From contig WHUZ01000002.1 of assembly GCA_015179045.1 (NCBI GenBank), positions 62,001 to 126,000 on the forward strand: DNA of 64,000 nt, in the 5' to 3' direction. Within the stretch, counting starts at the first letter, position 1, and each line of letters starts with the position of its first letter. A model generated the notes under the pieces. It did no database searches, was not told the DNA's origin, and saw only the letters and a list, made by a program, of their open reading frames with translations. This DNA comes from Kalaharituber pfeilii (lineage: Eukaryota; Ascomycota; Pezizomycetes; Pezizales; Pezizaceae). A program made the translations under genes and the position numbers. Positions 41,668 to 52,220 of the stretch are shown here, piece by piece.

Positions 41668-42516
41668 TCAATCTGAATTTCTGCATTGCCAGAATCGATA
41701 ATTTCCATACTGAAAGACTACATCCGTATTCATCTTCTTCGATCCTTCAAATGCCTGCCATGCAATGTGATTGGTATCTGAGTTCTCATCAGTAGCATGC
41801 ACATACACTGGACGTGATGCTAATTCTTGCAGAAGCCAGTTGCGAGCATCTGAAGGCAGTAATAACATGCGGTCCGTATGCGAGGGGACCTGCAGCTCTG
41901 TTTCTTCAAATAAGCGCATGAGGCAAGTCACAGCTGGAATTGCGTTTCGCTGAGTTTCCAATGCCGACAATCTCTTCTCAACGTCCTTAATCAGTTGTTC
42001 TGTTGATCCTGCATTACGGAGTACTATATTCTCGAGGGCATCAGTCCTTTGTTTAAGCTGTGATATCAAGGAAGTTGCTCCATAATTTGTCGCCAAATCC
42101 ACTTCCACCGCATACAGCATCCGCTGGACCGCATTGCAAGAAAATCCAATTCCAGGGTAAGTAGACATTGAAGAGGGATTATGCCAATTAATCTGCACCA
42201 TCGGACTATCGGCACTTAACCCAGACCTGTTGAAGAACCATTCCACACAAGCTTCTGCTTCCACGAGAGCTTTGGCACCACACTCCTCGCTATACCTTGG
42301 GTCACTTGCTCTTGTACCACCTGGTATTTGCGCAAGCTGTGCACCCCATTGCTTCCCTTTTGGTGTCAACTCTATCAGTGCGAGTGCAAGAATCATCTGC
42401 GGCTCATTCCACGCCTGTGATGCCCATGATGGATTTCTTTGCCCATAAGGAGTGGTAGCTACAGTTGATAGCGCTGAGATGTACTGAGTTATCAGCGTGC
42501 CTACAATCGATGTCAT
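41668..42516 (-). CDS. Uncharacterised 282-aa protein
   Basis: Intronless ATG-to-stop frame with protein-like codon use. No known family recognised. It is cytosolic by appearance: no signal peptide or membrane helix. Residues ~145-195 are strongly heptad-like (SLISQLKQRTDALENIVLRN, LIKDVEKRLSALETQ), suggesting a coiled coil. The C-terminal part (RPVYVHATDE, then NHIAWQAFEG and FQYGNYRFWQC) is rich in aromatic residues. It lies in the same orientation as the 299-aa gene at 44428-45327, about 1.9 kb downstream of it, on the CHAT-gene side of the window. Function unknown; a role with the CHAT protein is only a positional guess. Confidence 0.65.
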   Translation of the reverse strand: MTSIVGTLITQYISALSTVATTPYGQRNPSWASQAWNEPQMILALALIELTPKGKQWGAQLAQIPGGTRASDPRYSEECGAKALVEAEACVEWFFNRSGLSADSPMVQINWHNPSSMSTYPGIGFSCNAVQRMLYAVEVDLATNYGATSLISQLKQRTDALENIVLRNAGSTEQLIKDVEKRLSALETQRNAIPAVTCLMRLFEETELQVPSHTDRMLLLPSDARNWLLQELASRPVYVHATDENSDTNHIAWQAFEGSKKMNTDVVFQYGNYRFWQCRNSD

Positions 42517-42800
42517 CGCAGCGGATATTAAGAATGATTCCTAGTCGTAGAATTGTATGATCGAGTGGGTGTTGAGTGAAAAGAATATTGTTTTGGCCGT
42601 AGTGAATGGAATATTTACTCGTTTTCGGGCAGTGGAATTGATGGCGTCGGTCGGAGTTCAGCTGCCTGGAAGTACAATGATCCGGATGTCTTGTCTTTTT
42701 CTGGAGTTGTCCATGACGAAGGAAGTATCGATATTCTTATAAGATTTTCCTCCCTCGCCTCCTGAATGAATTATCTACTTGAATACGTCAATAAATGCAA

Positions 42801-42852
42801 TTTTTTTTTTTTTTTTAATATCATTTATCGCTTACCGCCCTGTGGGTGGCGA
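42801..42852 (-). mobile_element. Family-1 short LINE-tail insertion (antisense)
   Basis: poly(T), aatatcatttatcgcttacc, gccctgtgggtggcga. The outer stem is ATCGC/GCGAT. The flanks tcaataaatgca and tcaataatgca are an imperfect TSD. Located ~285 bp upstream of the 282-aa gene's ATG. Confidence 0.8.
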
Positions 42853-42863
42853 TCAATAATGCA

Positions 42864-44420
42864 TTACAAATTGACTTTTCATCTAGGCACCAACCAATTT
42901 CACCCGTTCACTAGCACCTCCCTCGGCCATACAGCAGTGTAACCTCTTCTTTGCACTACCCTTGTTCAATAATCAAGGAGTTGGTGACCTACAAGGGTGA
43001 CTTCCCGTGGGTGCAGATTCACAGATTCACCGGCTTATCAGTGCTCGATCGCCCAGAAAAATTTTCAAACTCCCGTCCAGATTCTCAAATCTGGCAGACT
43101 ACTCCCCCCCCCCCCTCTGCCGAATTCCAGAAATTTTTCACAGACGAACAAAAGGGGTTAGGCAACGTAGAACTAAAACTGCATACCTTATAATTTGCAT
43201 ATCTAACCTCAACACGAATTATTAAATATGTCATCCCCCTTAAATCTACACTGAAATACACGCCTACGCCACAACGATGATAGCAATTTTATTTGACTCA
43301 AGCAGCATTATGAAATGCTAAAAAGTGGTAGTTGGGTAGGCGATAGGTGTAGATAATTTTGCATGCAATTATGGGTGCATAAAGCACTTGCCTTTGTAGT
43401 GGCGCTGGTGCATGATGTGCTGACAAATTTGAGAATCTGGGAGTCTGAGCATTTTATTTTGTGGTTGCCACGGGAATTGGGGCCTGGCACAGAATTTGGA
43501 ATCTGCGCCCTCGGGAAGTAATCCAGTTGTAGCTTCCAATGAAAGTCCGCATCACTTGCGAATGCATGATCAATGCTTCCTGGAAGATGTAGACCAGTTG
43601 TCAGCTTCTTCTCGCGCCCAAGCTAGATTCATTTAGCTTTCAGCTCGTATTCGTGCTCGTACGGCCACAAACATGCACCGGACTGAGAATCCTGACAAGG
43701 GAAACACAGTGTACCCAACTGACCATGCCTGATCGGCGGCGCTGGCCGGTCCAGGCCGTTCCAGTGATTCCAGGATAGGAGGGCTGGTTCACGAAATTAT
43801 TCAGGAGGTCATCTTCAGGGCACTTGGACGACAGATTTAATATACAGCTCTAAATTCGAGATATCTTCTGTACAGTACATATTAGAAAGAGCTGTATAAA
43901 TAATGCTTCATAATGCAACAGCAAATAGGAACAAGCATCTGCATATACAGCCAGCTTGTAGTAACCAGGTAAATACTGTAGTTGTCTCTTGCTGTTCAGC
44001 GACCGGGAGCTATTGTCTCAAAGACGTACAGAAATACTCTCAAATTAATACTACATAAGATATCTAAAATCAGTGGTTTTATTGGAAGATCAAATCCCCT
44101 GATTTAACGTGGAAATAGGAGCCTCCAAATACTTTGTACTGAAAGAGTAATAATTATCACTGAAATAACAGGATTTTTGGTAGACCGGGGATTTTCTCGA
44201 GGATTTAAAATCCCATTTTAATCAGTGAAAAACGGGACAGGGTTCAGATATCCCCGTTTTCTGGCATTACATTCCCCTATCTGTATATCATAAGGATAGA
44301 ACCCTCCAACCCCAACGTTATCCAACACGACATGTTTGCCGTATAGTATATTTTCTAGTGAAGAATGAGAGGTATCAACATGCAGAATTTAAACAGGACT
44401 ATCTATAAGTGGAACTATTC
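42864..44420. other. Intergenic region, nothing recognised
   Basis: AT-rich; a C12 run lies at 43105-43116. No protein-like frame and no TE signature. Confidence 0.4.
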
Positions 44421-44427
44421 CGCGGAA

Positions 44428-45327
44428 TTACAAGTTCCAGAACGTTGTGACATAATTCGCCAACTGAAAATGATCCTGCTCCATGTTCTCAATTCCCTCG
44501 ACAGGATCGCCAATTGGAGCGTCCTGAGTGAACACAAGCTTCTCATTTTTCCGTGCATTGGCACGAACCCAAGTCAAGGGATTTGCTGATTTCGACAGCT
44601 TAACACGAAAGCTGATGTCCACCTCTATTGCGTCAGTTCCACCCACCCCTTGGTGCTCAATTCCAGTCTTTACAATCATGGCAATCTCAAACGGGTTCGG
44701 GACACCATGTGGAGCGATCTCATTCTCAGTAAGCGTCCAGGCGACTGAAGACCTTGACTCGTGACCGGATGTAATTCTTGCTCGTCCCTCAAGAACAACC
44801 GAGTTCTCTCTGCGGACGCCCATGGTAGCATTGCCTCCCACCCCGGCACCTGCGCCTGCAGAAAGTGTGTGAACACCAGTACTTGCTGCAGATAAGGTAA
44901 CACGAGCATCAACCGTTGTAGCAGCAAGGCGAGTTGAAAGAGTCCCTTGCCAAAACTTCGGTTCATAAGCAATAACCACAGGATCCAAAAATATCACTGG
45001 TTCGCGCGCCCTTCGCCGACCTTGACCCACAGATGGTGGAGGACGATTTCGAAAAGTAAGACACACAGTAACGGATTTAAATCTGACATCGCCTGCTGGC
45101 AAGAAATTGAACTGATACTTCAGAAAGCATGCACTCTCTGAGTTGTATCTACCGAACCTTGCGTGGGTGAGGTAGGTCGTGATTTTGCACCTGCGTACCT
45201 CGTGTGATTGGATGAACAAGGGATCAGCATCCTGGAGTATGGAGTCAGGCTCCAGGAACAAAGTGTGACTTTCTGGATATGGCTGTGCATCACCGTAGCA
45301 TGTTTGGGGAGTGGTCGAGGATGCCAT
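44428..45327 (-). CDS. Uncharacterised 299-aa protein with amphipathic beta-like Gly/Ser/Thr stretch
   Basis: Intronless, ATG at 45327. No signal peptide and no hydrophobic helix. Residues ~110-126 (PVIFLDPVVIAYEPKFW) are followed at ~130-188 by alternating polar and apolar residues with a glycine turn: TVDARVTLSAASTGV, SAGAGAGVGGNATMG, SVVLEGRARITSG. Such a paired stretch can form a beta-hairpin and is what one sees in some pore-forming proteins. It could equally be an ordinary beta-sandwich. The C-terminal half (EIAMIVKTGIEHQG, EVDISFRVKLS) looks beta-rich. It is transcribed divergently from the CHAT protease gene, with 528 bp between the start codons, so the two probably share a promoter. 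I recognise no family. An effector cleaved or controlled by the protease is a hypothesis. Confidence 0.7.
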   Translation of the reverse strand: MASSTTPQTCYGDAQPYPESHTLFLEPDSILQDADPLFIQSHEVRRCKITTYLTHARFGRYNSESACFLKYQFNFLPAGDVRFKSVTVCLTFRNRPPPSVGQGRRRAREPVIFLDPVVIAYEPKFWQGTLSTRLAATTVDARVTLSAASTGVHTLSAGAGAGVGGNATMGVRRENSVVLEGRARITSGHESRSSVAWTLTENEIAPHGVPNPFEIAMIVKTGIEHQGVGGTDAIEVDISFRVKLSKSANPLTWVRANARKNEKLVFTQDAPIGDPVEGIENMEQDHFQLANYVTTFWNL

Positions 45328-45855
45328 CGCTAACTTAACCTCTAGTCGTTCGGAGGGAAATGAATGGCGGAGTGCGAGTGGCAGTTTGCAACGGAACTCC
45401 CAGGTTACAGATGCGCTGTCCTATATATAGCTCAATGATGTGGGATTCATGGTTAACTCGTACATATTACTCGCATATCATGATGTTTGAAAACTGGGCT
45501 GGTGACTTGCAAGGGTGATAAATGAATTCTTCATCCTTGTAAGCTATTGGCTAGGTTTGCAAACCTCATGATAATACCAATAGTCCAAAATACCCCGCCC
45601 AGAAAAACTTGCATTGGTAACACAATGACAACAGCGCACAAGTAATGGTGGCGCAACAAAGTGTGCAAGGGTTGCATATTTTGCAGAGTGTATGGGGGTT
45701 TGAATAACCATGTTTTTCTGTAACGGGCCAGTGGTATTTCCTTGGTGCGGGATGAGGTCAAAAACTACTTATATCAGCCTTGTTCATCAGTTGCAGCAAA
45801 ACAACCTTCGAAGCAGGAAAAACCAACACAGAGAATTTCCGCCAGCCAGCTACAA
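45328..45855. promoter_or_regulatory. Divergent promoter between the 299-aa gene and the CHAT gene
   Basis: 528 bp separate the two ATGs. A TATA-like tatatata motif (cctatatatagc, ~45421-45432) lies ~95 bp upstream of the 299-aa gene start on its strand. No in-frame ATG extends the CHAT frame upstream of 45856, although the frame itself is open back to ~45742. Confidence 0.5.
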
Positions 45856-48800
45856 ATGGACAGCGAGATTGGTAGACTACTGGCAGAAGAACTTCCCCGC
45901 CCATGGGAGGATTATCTGCACTTCGAGTTTGTGTGCAGTGATTGTGAACAGGTACTTAGTATATGTCCTTTCTACGGTTCAATTATTTTTCTAAGCGTCC
46001 GCTGTGTTTCCACCAGGTGCTCCGTGGCACTCGCCACCGCTGTCAGGAATGTGAAGATTTTGATCTATGTTCCGCTTGTTTTGAAGGATCAGTTCACCAT
46101 ACTCAGCATCCATTTATTCATGTCCAATACCGCCCTATTTCTAGACCACCACTCGATGGGTCTGACCTTGCACTGTTGGAGAGGCTGCGTGAAGGTGGTG
46201 ATGATGAGGACATCGCAACATATTACCCTTGGATCATCAGCGGCGAGGACTTTCCGGAGATGGCAGAAACGTGTCGTGAAACACTGGTGGCAATGCTGAT
46301 CGAGCCTAAAGCGGACGAGGGAGATGAGGAAGCGCTACTGCAGTTCCGTTTCTGGAAAGAGGAGGCCTCCCTTGATCAACTTATACGGAGTGTTGCAAGT
46401 GGGAGTCTTCGAGCTTCCCTTGAGGACAATGTGGATCTTCTTGAGGGGGAGATAGTTCGGGCGAAGCATTCTCAAGAGTTGTGGAAAGTCTTTCAAATCC
46501 TGAAACAGCTTGTTACTCGACTGAAAGCTGTAAGCAGGTGTGGAAATGGTGATGCCTCCTTGACAGAGTCGGCTACTAGTACGGATCAAATTATGCTCCT
46601 TGAATCGATAGATGCAGATATGAATGAAACAATAAATCAGCAGAAGCTTCTGCAAGGTGTTAGGCACTTTGTTCAGCAACAGGAAACTTTAAAGCAGAAG
46701 ATGGATGGGTTTATCCATGAGAAATGCATTGAACCTGAGATATCATGCCTCAAGTCTCATTATCAGCTAATGGTAGGTCTGCTTCTATCAAAAGGGTACA
46801 TTTTGTGTCGTTGTTAATAGATGTTTATACTAGACTTCAATCTACAGTTCACTGGAGCAAGGGACAGCTCTAGAGCAGAGCTTAGTGATAGCCGAACACG
46901 ATGTGGATAAGGTTTGTCCACTGCAAAGGAATACACTGCTATCTAGTCATTCGGAACTGACTCCATTTACGGGATGTAACAGGACATTTGCTCCTATAGT
47001 GAAGTTCACGCCAAAAGCAAAATGATCAGGGCCTTATTCCAGGAGCAACAGGAGCTATTTCAGAAGGTTGGTGAATATCGATTCCACACTCTGTAACGAT
47101 GCCTTCTAACATGACTTAATAGCTGAAGGATGAGGATCCAGTATCGGAGTCTAAAGCAACATCACACTCTAATGGGTGCAGCCAATGCAGGTGCTGCTCC
47201 CAATCTGAAAATGTTCGAATCGTCAACGAAATCGCCGAAGCCACCAGCATGGCGAGGCAGGGACATTTCCAGGTGGCCATCTCACGCCTGGAGTCGCTCG
47301 CAATGACTTCTGCCAATAGCGCCTGCCTTGCCTTCTACAAAATGCAAATCTTGGAAACTCAGGGCTACCTAAGCCGAGCCGTTGATGCTGGAAAAGCGTA
47401 TCTTGACGCATCTAGTTGTGAATCAGATCTAATATGCCCGGAAAACGCCCTAGTACATTTAGCATTGAGCTTTCTCCGACTACATACAGAAGGCCTGTGG
47501 GCTGAAGCCCTTGCTATGGCAGGCAGAATTTTTGATCGCTTCCTTCGCGGGAAATGGTGGTTGGCAAACAGGCCTAATCTTCCTTCGCTGGTAAATTCCC
47601 CAATCCATCTGATTACCATTGCTGGCGAATATGCACGTGAATTACTGGCTAAGCTATTGGAAAACCCTAGGCATGGCTGGAGCTCTACTATCACAGAGTC
47701 AACCATTTTATCCGTAAGGACCTGTTGGTGAAACGCGAACATGAGACAGAGCCTGGACCAGAAATTTGTCGCTTGCGTGACATACGGCAGTGCCTTCTTG
47801 CCCTGGGCGATATCCCTTTGGCGTGGGAGGTCCTCCTGGTTGAACTAAAAAGTTGGGAGACGCCCATTAATGTTGCAGGTGGTGACCCGCCGGTATTTAA
47901 CCCAGTTCGTTTGCTTCCAGCTTTCAAAGTTCCGCCAGGCGTCGCTATGGAAGTTATTCAAACGTTCACTGCAGCATTGGGGAATCAAATCCCTGTGCAT
48001 GCGCCATCAGATTACCAAGATATAGAAGCTTATGCTCGGCTTGCGTTGGCCTACCATATTCGTCGAGCTGATGTGCATCACAATCATGAGAACAATGGTG
48101 CAACCGCGATAATGTTTCACAGAAATTCATTGTTGGAAAGGAACACGGCAGCTGCCCTATTCGAATCCACCCATCATGCGTTAGGACTACTGGAAATCCA
48201 ACTTTTCGATGCTACTCAGCCAGGACACAACTCGGAAGCTGAATTGATGGATGTCTATCAAAAGTTTGAAGCACTGGACTATCTGTGCGGCATGAGATTT
48301 ATCAAAGAGCTTTGCCTGGACTTCCCTTGGGCAGATCAGCACGCAAGTCTAGTTAATCTTGCTGAACGCGCTGGAGACTTTCACTCCGTATGGACCCACA
48401 AGCTTAATGCGTTAGAAGGATGGTTTTTTGCCCCTGTTATCATTAGCACATGTGAAGAATTCTTTAACAGCAGTGGGAAATTAAGGTTCCATAGCGAAAC
48501 TCTGAATGCGATTGCTACCTGGAACTTAGCCAAATCGCTCGCCACAATCGGTAACATCAGAGAAGCGGCTTCAAATGCTCTCACGCACTACCAGATTCTG
48601 TTAAGGACTGGTTTGCAGGAGAATATCTCTCGGGCTAGGAATTTGTGGCTGCAGTGCCTGAGTGACTTGATCGATTCTATTTCTCCTCCTACTACTGATA
48701 TACGCTTACTATGTCAGCTGCAGCATTGCTTGTGCTACAAAACTGTCCAAGTGATTGAATTCCATGTATCAACGGCTCTTCCTTGGACATTCAAAGACCT

Positions 48801-51244
48801 ATTACGAGCACTAGATATACTCCTCTGGTTCCCATGCCGGTGGAAACAAACTGATTTCTTTCGTGCAACCTATCTAAAACCAAACACCCGAGCCTCTGTG
48901 CAATCAGAAGAAGAGGTTGAAATCAAAGATGAGGTGCTGGGCATGATGGGTTCTCAGTTGATGCTCGCTGCGGTTATTATGAAGGCGATTCCCGAATCAC
49001 TTTTGCCTTTGGTACTGGGTAAACTAGCACATGCTCTAGGGTCTGTCTTGACGTATTGTGAAAACTGGGAGCTTGCAATACATTGTTTTGACTTGGGCAT
49101 ACAGGTAGTGCATCCCAGTGAGGAATTGGTGAAACATCAGCTACAACTACAGATTGGGCGATTGTTGAACGAATGTGCCTTTAAAATTCCTGAGAAAAAC
49201 GATCGCATCCGTTCGACTGCAAGATCACTCCTCTCCAACGCGCAAGCATGGTTCTTCAGCGACACATTCCATAACGAATCATATCCGGCAGGGGTTGCTG
49301 CCAGTGTCACGCTGGCTGCCTCCAATTTGCACGAGATGACGTTACTTATGAAACAAAATCCAAATCCTGCACCTGATATTGCAGATCTCGTGGCAAAGCT
49401 TTATGAACTTGGTTCAGAGTTCGCATGGTCAGCAAAGAGCATGAGGTATGCTTGTAACGACATAGTACCCACAACTTGGAGGACTTGCTAATCCAGCTAA
49501 TGCAATCTACAGTTACCTCATGAGCCATGAAATGCAAGACCTTTCGGCTCTTCGTTCATTATATAACAAGCGCATATTGTTTCACCATGCACTGCTAGAA
49601 GTATATCACATACACTTAGCCTTGGCGATGTTAATTGTCTGCTCACTCCCAGAATATCCCAAACATGTAGGTAATGTATGGGACGTTGTTCAAGCATGGA
49701 AAGCTATTTCGTTGTCGGATATTCTTGGCTCGGGTTATCGTGTTCCCTTTTATCTCCAAAAAAGCATTAACTCAGACTCGAAAGCCATAGACCTTTTGGC
49801 AAAGGAGAAGGACCTAGCGCTTGCTATCAAAACATCACAGCTTAACAGAAGACACATTGCAAGAAAGGAGTTGCTAGAGCACCAACATCAAATGGTCGAA
49901 CACCCCATATTGAGGCCACTGATGAGCAACCGCTTGATGATTGGTGCAACCTGGGAGGATTTGAACTGGATTAGCACTATTGCGACTTCAAGTGAAGATT
50001 TGTTACCCGAAGGAAAGTCGATGATCTTTATAGACTGGGCCAGATGTGCGGATGGAATTATATTCCTATTGGTCAACTCCTCGGCCGATGAATTGCAAGT
50101 GTACGCCACAGTCCTTGATATAAAGTATGATGAAGTCAAGGAATGGTATGATAAGTATTTAGGGGTCGAGCATGTCGCAGGAATGGGGAAGAGCAGAAAG
50201 CGGCTCGAGAGTGCAGTCCCATTGACAGCTTTGAAACCTCTTATCCAACCCCTAGCCAATCGGAGTAAATTTGGCGATATTCTTGTTTTCTGTCCGGCTG
50301 GTGTTTTGTGTAATATTCCCCTACATGCAATCCCTCTCGAGGAAGATGGAGAGCCACTGATAGCGCGGAATCCTGTTGTTTATTGTGCAAGTAACTCTGT
50401 CCTTCGGGAATGTGTTTCTCGGGCTGAGGAAAATAAGGGAAAACAGGGCATTTTGAAGGCCGCTTTGTTCGGAAGATACGGCCAATCAGATGTTGAAGAA
50501 CAAACTCAAGTGCGTGATGCAGTTATCGAACTCTCTACCCAGCTGGGAACAGAGTCGTGTTCGACCGTAATCGAAAAAGACCTAACAAAACTCGCCTTCA
50601 CACGTGGTCTTGCAGGGGCCAGCTTGATTCACTATCACGGTCATGCCAGTATCGAACAGGAGGATCTCACAGCTCGGAATTTAGTTTTGGAGCCAGACCC
50701 TGAAACAGGTGATAAGGGGGCACTATCCATTGCAGATATATTCAAATTACAATTGGATCCCGCACCTCACATGACAATACTTGCGTGCGCATCTAGCGAA
50801 CAAGATATAGACGGTAATGATGATCCACTAGGCATCCTGTCGGCCTTTCTTTGTGCAGGTGCATCATCCGTACTAGGTCAGTATCATGTTTCTTACTCCG
50901 TTTTACTATGCTGAGGAACAGGACATTTCTTAGGTACTCTTTGGCCAACCCAGAGCCAGGACGCTAGGAAATTTAGTAAGCTATTCTACGCCAATTCGTT
51001 CAACATGTCCCAAGGGGACGAAGACTATGTAAACCTTGCCTATGGTCTCCAAGACGCAGTTCTTCACCTGCGCTGGGAACGGCATGAGCCTTATCATTGG
51101 GCGCCGTTTGTGTTACGTGAGATCCCCTCTACCAGTGTGAAAGCGCTTCAAGGTGCACGGTGCTAATTTCATGCGATTTTCTGGACAACAGACGGGGCAT
51201 GGTTCTGTGCCTCTCGCCATCGCACTATGTCTGGGGAAGACTAG
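45856..51244 (+). CDS. ZZ-finger / CHAT-domain caspase-like protease, 1621 aa
   Basis: Nine exons: 45856-45951, 46017-46795, 46848-46911, 46983-47066, 47123-47590, 47671-49445, 49513-50876, 50934-51116 and 51192-51244. All introns are GT..AG, 52-80 bp, and the joined frame is open (4866 bp). Residues 27-63 form a ZZ zinc finger: C27-x2-C30, C41-x2-C44, C50-x2-C53, H59-x3-H63. Residues ~170-340 are heptad-rich. The long middle part (~350-1080) looks alpha-helical and TPR-like. The C-terminal CHAT domain shows LIHYHGHAS (His1464 the likely base), TILACASSEQD (Cys1514 the likely nucleophile) and the closing GASSVLGTLWP and HWAPFVLHG. The His-Gly-His / Ala-Cys-x-Ser pattern is that of separase/caspase-related CHAT peptidases, which act in stress signalling and cell-death circuits. 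The start at 45856 is the first ATG in frame (caaATGg). Substrate unknown. Confidence 0.9.
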
Positions 51245-51246
51245 CT

Positions 51247-51345
51247 ACATTGACAAGAATAATGGAGGGAGACTCGTTTTGTGCAGGAGTGAAAAATTCT
51301 GTTGATATATCGCCCAGACTCGTTTTGCGCAGGCAGTGAAAAATT
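51247..51345. repeat. Tandem duplication, 47-bp unit, just after the CHAT stop
   Basis: gactcgttttgtgcaggagt...gatatatcgccca is followed by gactcgttttgcgcaggcag...gatatatcgcctc, almost identical. It lies in the 3' UTR of the CHAT gene. Confidence 0.7.
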
Positions 51346-51349
51346 CTGC

Positions 51350-51800
51350 TGATATATCGCCTCAAATATGATCACAATTAGAATATGTTGAAAATGGTAT
51401 AGTACAATGTCAAGTCTTTCTACCATGTTCTGTTTCTTCTATTTCTTCCATATCATTCTGTAATGTTCCATCACTTTCTGTTCTATTTCTAGTTGGATGT
51501 TTCTGCCTCTACGTTCTTTCCTCTTCATATTTCCAAAGTCATGTGAGCATCACGTCACACACACATGCCTTACATTTCTTATTCCTTATTTGGAAATATC
51601 TACATTCTCTTTGTACCAGAGATCTCACTTATAAATAGGTCTCGAATTCCTCCTGTACGTAGGTCTAACTAGAATCAATTGACCTTATACTCCCTCTAAC
51701 AGAATATTGAGCAGTCTCTCTCTAACTTTAGCGTGTCCCTTTTGTTTATGATTGGGACCTAAAACGGGAAGTACTTAGGCAACTTGTTTACTATTGACAC
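51350..51800. other. Intergenic AT-rich stretch
   Basis: Pyrimidine-rich sequence (ttctgtttcttctatttctt). No gene seen. Confidence 0.4.
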
Positions 51801-51807
51801 CTTTCTA

Positions 51808-51870
51808 ATTAGCCCCGCCTGCTCCCTGGGCGGTGCACGAATAATGACATAAAGAAAAAGGAAAAGTACA
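51808..51870 (+). mobile_element. Decayed family-1 LINE tail at the 5' edge of LINE E
   Basis: ttagccccgcctgctccctg, ggcggtgcacgaataatgac, at and an A-rich run broken by G (aaagaaaaaggaaaagtac). It resembles the LINE 3' tail followed by a mutated poly(A). LINE E begins right after it, so LINE E probably inserted into an older LINE's A-rich tail. Confidence 0.55.
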
Positions 51871-51892
51871 GAAAAAAGAAGAACCCCAGAGG

Positions 51893-52220
51893 ATGGATTA
51901 CGCTTTCGAAGACGAGTCTCTGGGCGGGAGCAGCCACGCATACGCGGGCAAGATGGAAAAGTTAACCAAGGCACAACCGCCCCCACCAGCACCCACCATC
52001 CTCCCGACACTCGAAAACCCCCAGAAGGCAGCCGAGACACAAAAAGTATCCACGGCACTTCCCCCCCCCACCAGCGCTCCCGGCTCTCACGACACCCGAG
52101 GACCCATCGAAGATGGACTATACCTTCAACGACGAGACAATAGGAGGCAGCCGCCACGCACACGAGGGCAAGAGGGAAAAAATAACCACGACAAAACTGG
52201 CCCCGACAACCCAACCCCCC
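51893..52220. repeat. Diverged tandem duplication inside LINE E ORF1
   Basis: Two copies of the block coding MDYxFxDExxGGSxHAxxGK: one at 51893 (MDYAFEDESLGGSSHAYAGK) and one at 52113 (MDYTFNDETIGGSRHAHEGK), 220 bp apart and in different frames. LINE A has one copy (MEDVQFTDNTIHGSQHAYAA). Confidence 0.75.

Noticed and set aside
45742..45855. Longer N-terminus for the CHAT protein
   Set aside because: The frame is open but contains no ATG before 45856; the codon at 45742 is TTG.
46786..46818. CHAT exon 2 ending at the first gtaggt donor (46773)
   Set aside because: Joining there to 46848 meets a stop before the next intron in the phases available; the gtacat donor at 46796 keeps the frame and gives a 52-bp intron.
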